47,544 nt of DNA. Origin: Acidobacteriaceae bacterium (GTDB lineage: Bacteria > Acidobacteriota > Terriglobia > Terriglobales > Acidobacteriaceae). Positions 45,273-47,544 of the stretch are shown here, in pieces. Made by a program: the position numbers and the translations under genes. The stretch is from the NCBI GenBank assembly GCA_030038195.1, contig JASHPJ010000080.1, forward strand, positions 1 to 47,544, given 5' to 3'. A model generated the notes under the pieces. That model was not told where the DNA came from, did no database searches, and saw only the letters and a list, made by a program, of their open reading frames with translations. Within the stretch, counting starts at the first letter, position 1; each line of letters starts with the position of its first letter.

Positions 45273-46070
45273 TTACTTCTGCGACTCCGCAGGCTGGTTC
45301 GCCACCTCGATGTAATTCTTCACGCTGAACACGCCGGCCACGCTGTTGGCCCGGATATTCGCGGTGTCCTTGTCCACTTGAGAATCCACCACGCCATACA
45401 ACTCTACATTGCCGTTCTGCACGGCAATGCGGATCGGCTTGGCTGGATCGATGGCGTACCTGTTCAGGCTGGGGAAGCCATAGATGGCGCGCGCCACGTC
45501 CAGGCGGATGCGGTTGTCCATCTGCGAAACCGGATCGACCTCGATGTTGTCCACTACATCCCTCACGCCCGGGGTGGTGGAAACGATCGCCACCGCCGAG
45601 TCGCGATCCACGTAATCATGCGCATGTCCGCCCAGCGTGGCCACGCCGTCCGCCACGTTGAGCGTAATGGCGTCGAAGATTCGCCCATACGCATCCGGAT
45701 CGTAGGTCAGCTTTTCCGAGAGCTTTTTCTGCAGATCCTGGTCGGAGACATTCGCTCCCGCAATCTGGATCTCGTTGCGCACCGCGGTCACGCCCTTGGT
45801 GTGCAGCACGCGCTTCTGCGCGTCAGCTTTGTACTCGTAAAGCTCCACCGTTCCGGTCAGCATGGCCACGCCATTCGCCACGCTGACCTTCACGTCCTTG
45901 AATTGCTTTCCGCCCAGGCGGGACGCGGCTGCGCCCGTTACGGAGTCCTCTTGCTGCGGCTGCGCGGCTACACCCGACCCAGGAGCTGCGTGTAGTTGGG
46001 GGAGGGTCAGGAGCGCTCCGGCAAAGCCCGCGACCAGGATTGCTGTCCTGAATGAAACGGTCCTTTTCAT
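45273..46070 (-). CDS. Periplasmic protein with three BON domains
   Basis: A 265-residue exported protein. Residues 1-28 are a signal peptide ending LHA. Three BON domains follow (about residues 45-105, 110-180 and 188-258), each with the pattern of a helix, then a V..G.V.L.G.V strand pair, then a short helix (GVAMLTGTV, GVATLGGHA, GNVELYGVV). BON proteins attach to the outer membrane or phospholipids and protect against osmotic or envelope stress. GGAG lies 8 bases before the ATG. It is separated from the preceding gene by a bidirectional terminator. Confidence 0.88.
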   Translation of the reverse strand: MKRTVSFRTAILVAGFAGALLTLPQLHAAPGSGVAAQPQQEDSVTGAAASRLGGKQFKDVKVSVANGVAMLTGTVELYEYKADAQKRVLHTKGVTAVRNEIQIAGANVSDQDLQKKLSEKLTYDPDAYGRIFDAITLNVADGVATLGGHAHDYVDRDSAVAIVSTTPGVRDVVDNIEVDPVSQMDNRIRLDVARAIYGFPSLNRYAIDPAKPIRIAVQNGNVELYGVVDSQVDKDTANIRANSVAGVFSVKNYIEVANQPAESQK

Positions 46071-46202
46071 GCCGATTTCTCCTCTCTTGCGTCATTCCAT
46101 GGAGTGCAGGCAGTGTTTGAAAAACATCCTCTGAATTGAACCCGCCTTCCGTCCCATAAGACACAGGATTTGGCGTGAAGGTTGCAGGGAAAGAAGGAAA
46201 TT

Positions 46203-46242
46203 CAAAAAAAGAGACGGAGCCTGCGCTTTCCGCATCGGCTCC
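46203..46242 (-). terminator. Intrinsic terminator after tamB
   Basis: On the minus strand GGAGCC (46242-46237) pairs with GGCTCC (46221-46216), and TGCG (46234-46231) with CGCA (46225-46222). A run of seven T (46210-46204) follows. This is a clear rho-independent terminator immediately after the tamB stop. Confidence 0.8.
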
Positions 46243-46245
46243 TTG

Positions 46246-47544
46246 TCAGCGGTAACGCCGCGTGGCCTTGATCACCATCGAAAAGACGCCCGATTCGTCG
46301 CGCGCCACTACGAGCGAGACGTGGTGGTTGATGGCCACTTCGGCCTGCAGGAGCTGCTGGCCGGTGGTGTTCACGTCGGTCGCGTAGGTCAGCACCACGT
46401 TGCGGCCCAACTGCTCCTGCACGGTGATGCGCGAAGTGGAGTTGCCGAACGCGCCCAGGTAATTCGGGTCTACCTTCACCGATCCCGCACCAAACAGCTT
46501 CTGCACGCGGCTGCTCACCGTGGCGTTGAGCGCGCCGCCCAGCAGCGCGTCGGTGGTGGGATTGGCCAATGCCTGCTCCTGCTGCTGCGTGTAGAGCCGC
46601 TGCTGGCTTTCGGTATGTCCCAGCGCCAGCAGCGAGACCACGTCCGCCTCCGGCATGGGCGGATCGCTGCGATAGGTCACCGCCAGCTTGCTGGGCGTGC
46701 CGTGCAGTCCGAGCGTGATGTCGTAGTCTTCCACGTGCGCCGTCGCCGTCAGGTCGATCACCGGCTCGATGCGCACCGGGTTGGTGAACGTAATATCGCC
46801 GCGCTGCAGCTCGTAGCGCGTGCCGGCAATCAGCGCGTTGCCTTGCGTGACCGACACGCGCCCCAGCAGCGACGGCGCGGCCAGCGTGCCGCGCAGGCGC
46901 AGGTCCACGTCGCCGGCCAGCTTGGCAAAGGCGTTCTGGAAGTTCAACTGCGGCGACGACACCACGTGCACGTCGAGCCGCACGTGGTTCGACGGCGCAT
47001 CCGGCGAGGTGACCGGCTGCACCGCGTTGGCCTGCGCCGCCAGCGCGGCAATGTCCAGGTCGGAGCTGGCCGTAAAGCGCGTGATGAGCACGTTGCCCGA
47101 GAGCTGCAGGTCCGACTGCGAGCCTTCCAGCCGCAGCGTCGCGTCGGCCAGCGAGCTCACCCCCTGCGGATAGCGGATGCGGATGCCCTTGCCCGTCACC
47201 GAAAGGTTGGCGTAGAGCCCGTGCTGATAGGCGAGCCATCCGCCCACGCTCAGCAGCCCGCCGCCGCTCATCGCCGTGAGCGACTTCACCTCCAGCCGGT
47301 TCTGGTTGAACTCGAGTGTGCCGTGCAGTTGGCTCAGGCCGTTGGGCAGGTCTTCGAGCGACAGCGAAGCATTCTCAAAATCGATGCGGCCGCGCAGACC
47401 GGGATCCTTCAATGGGCCATGAGCTTCCACCTGAAAGGTGGTAACGCCGCTCGCGGTCAGGTCGGGATCGAGAGTCTCGGCCAGTTTGAGATTGATGGAG
47501 CCGCTGGCGGCCAGATCCAGTTGCCGCTCGCCCTCAAGCTCCAG
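46246..47544 (-). CDS. tamB: TamB-like translocation and assembly module protein, C-terminal part (cut by window edge)
   Basis: An open frame that runs to the right edge and yields the last 432 residues of a very long TamB/DUF490 protein. TamB bridges the inner and outer membranes and takes part in lipid or protein delivery to the outer membrane. The visible part is a regular beta-repeat (groove-forming), then the conserved TamB C-terminal segment (about the last 150 residues) with LRLRGTLAAPSLLGRVSVTQ, FTNPVRIEPVIDLTA and ISRSDPPM-like blocks, ending VIKATRRYR. The true start lies outside the window; a GTG at 47430 is only an internal codon. It is ended by a strong terminator. Its neighbour TamA (outer-membrane partner) is not in view. 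Confidence 0.87.
   Translation of the reverse strand: MELEGERQLDLAASGSINLKLAETLDPDLTASGVTTFQVEAHGPLKDPGLRGRIDFENASLSLEDLPNGLSQLHGTLEFNQNRLEVKSLTAMSGGGLLSVGGWLAYQHGLYANLSVTGKGIRIRYPQGVSSLADATLRLEGSQSDLQLSGNVLITRFTASSDLDIAALAAQANAVQPVTSPDAPSNHVRLDVHVVSSPQLNFQNAFAKLAGDVDLRLRGTLAAPSLLGRVSVTQGNALIAGTRYELQRGDITFTNPVRIEPVIDLTATAHVEDYDITLGLHGTPSKLAVTYRSDPPMPEADVVSLLALGHTESQQRLYTQQQEQALANPTTDALLGGALNATVSSRVQKLFGAGSVKVDPNYLGAFGNSTSRITVQEQLGRNVVLTYATDVNTTGQQLLQAEVAINHHVSLVVARDESGVFSMVIKATRRYR

Overview
The window is high-GC, densely coded chromosomal DNA, most probably from an Acidobacteriota bacterium of the Terriglobia (subdivision 1) type. This is an inference from several traits. The F-type ATP synthase has paired b and b' subunits, with atpB and atpE absent from the cluster. 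There is a bacillithiol enzyme (BshC), a CadC-like winged-helix regulator fused to tetratricopeptide repeats, a small periplasmic proteome typical of that group, and many short palindromic repeats between genes. I see no rRNA, tRNA, CRISPR array, transposase, integrase or phage gene.

Layout, left to right. A secreted PL8-family polysaccharide lyase (330-2474) converges on an ATP synthase operon read leftwards from 9656 to 2480: b', b, delta, alpha, gamma, an unrelated secreted protein of 173 residues, beta, epsilon. Divergent from the operon is a candidate structured small RNA (about 9850-9938). Then come a secreted alpha/beta hydrolase, bshC, a Nudix hydrolase, a cold-shock protein, DNA polymerase X, two hypothetical membrane-anchored proteins, citrate synthase, a second Nudix hydrolase, hflX and hfq, and a DegT-family aminotransferase. 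From 24040 to 31636 lies a divergent locus for D-glucarate and galactarate breakdown: garR-, garL-, transporter- and Tat-exported mannonate-dehydratase-like genes on the minus strand, gudD and garD on the plus strand. A lipoprotein of the SMP-30/gluconolactonase family converges on it. Next are a membrane-anchored transcription regulator, two small proteins, an operon of penicillin-acylase-like protein, polytopic membrane protein, prenyl diphosphate synthase and SufT-like protein, a CPBP intramembrane protease with an odd downstream gene, a GlcG/HbpS-like protein, a triple-BON protein, and the C-terminal part of TamB cut by the right edge.

How genes work together. The ATP synthase genes are tightly coupled by overlaps of 4 bases or none, except at three junctions (delta/alpha, alpha/gamma, beta/epsilon) with gaps of 120 to 148 bases. 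Each of those gaps holds two opposed arrays of degenerate 7-base repeats that can fold into a long stem-loop. The same repeat family recurs as a 15-unit array that abuts the bshC stop codon, and inside the first codons of the polytopic membrane protein gene. In the sugar-acid locus, GudD and GarD would both yield 5-keto-4-deoxy-D-glucarate, GarL would cleave it to pyruvate and tartronate semialdehyde, and GarR would reduce the latter to glycerate.

Most promising for a new observation: the heptad-repeat stem-loops that punctuate the atp operon; the secreted 173-residue protein embedded between atpG and atpD by two ATGA overlaps; the symmetric candidate small RNA upstream of the atp operon; the chimeric GntR-start ORF at 42584-42949; and several families of dispersed intergenic palindromes.
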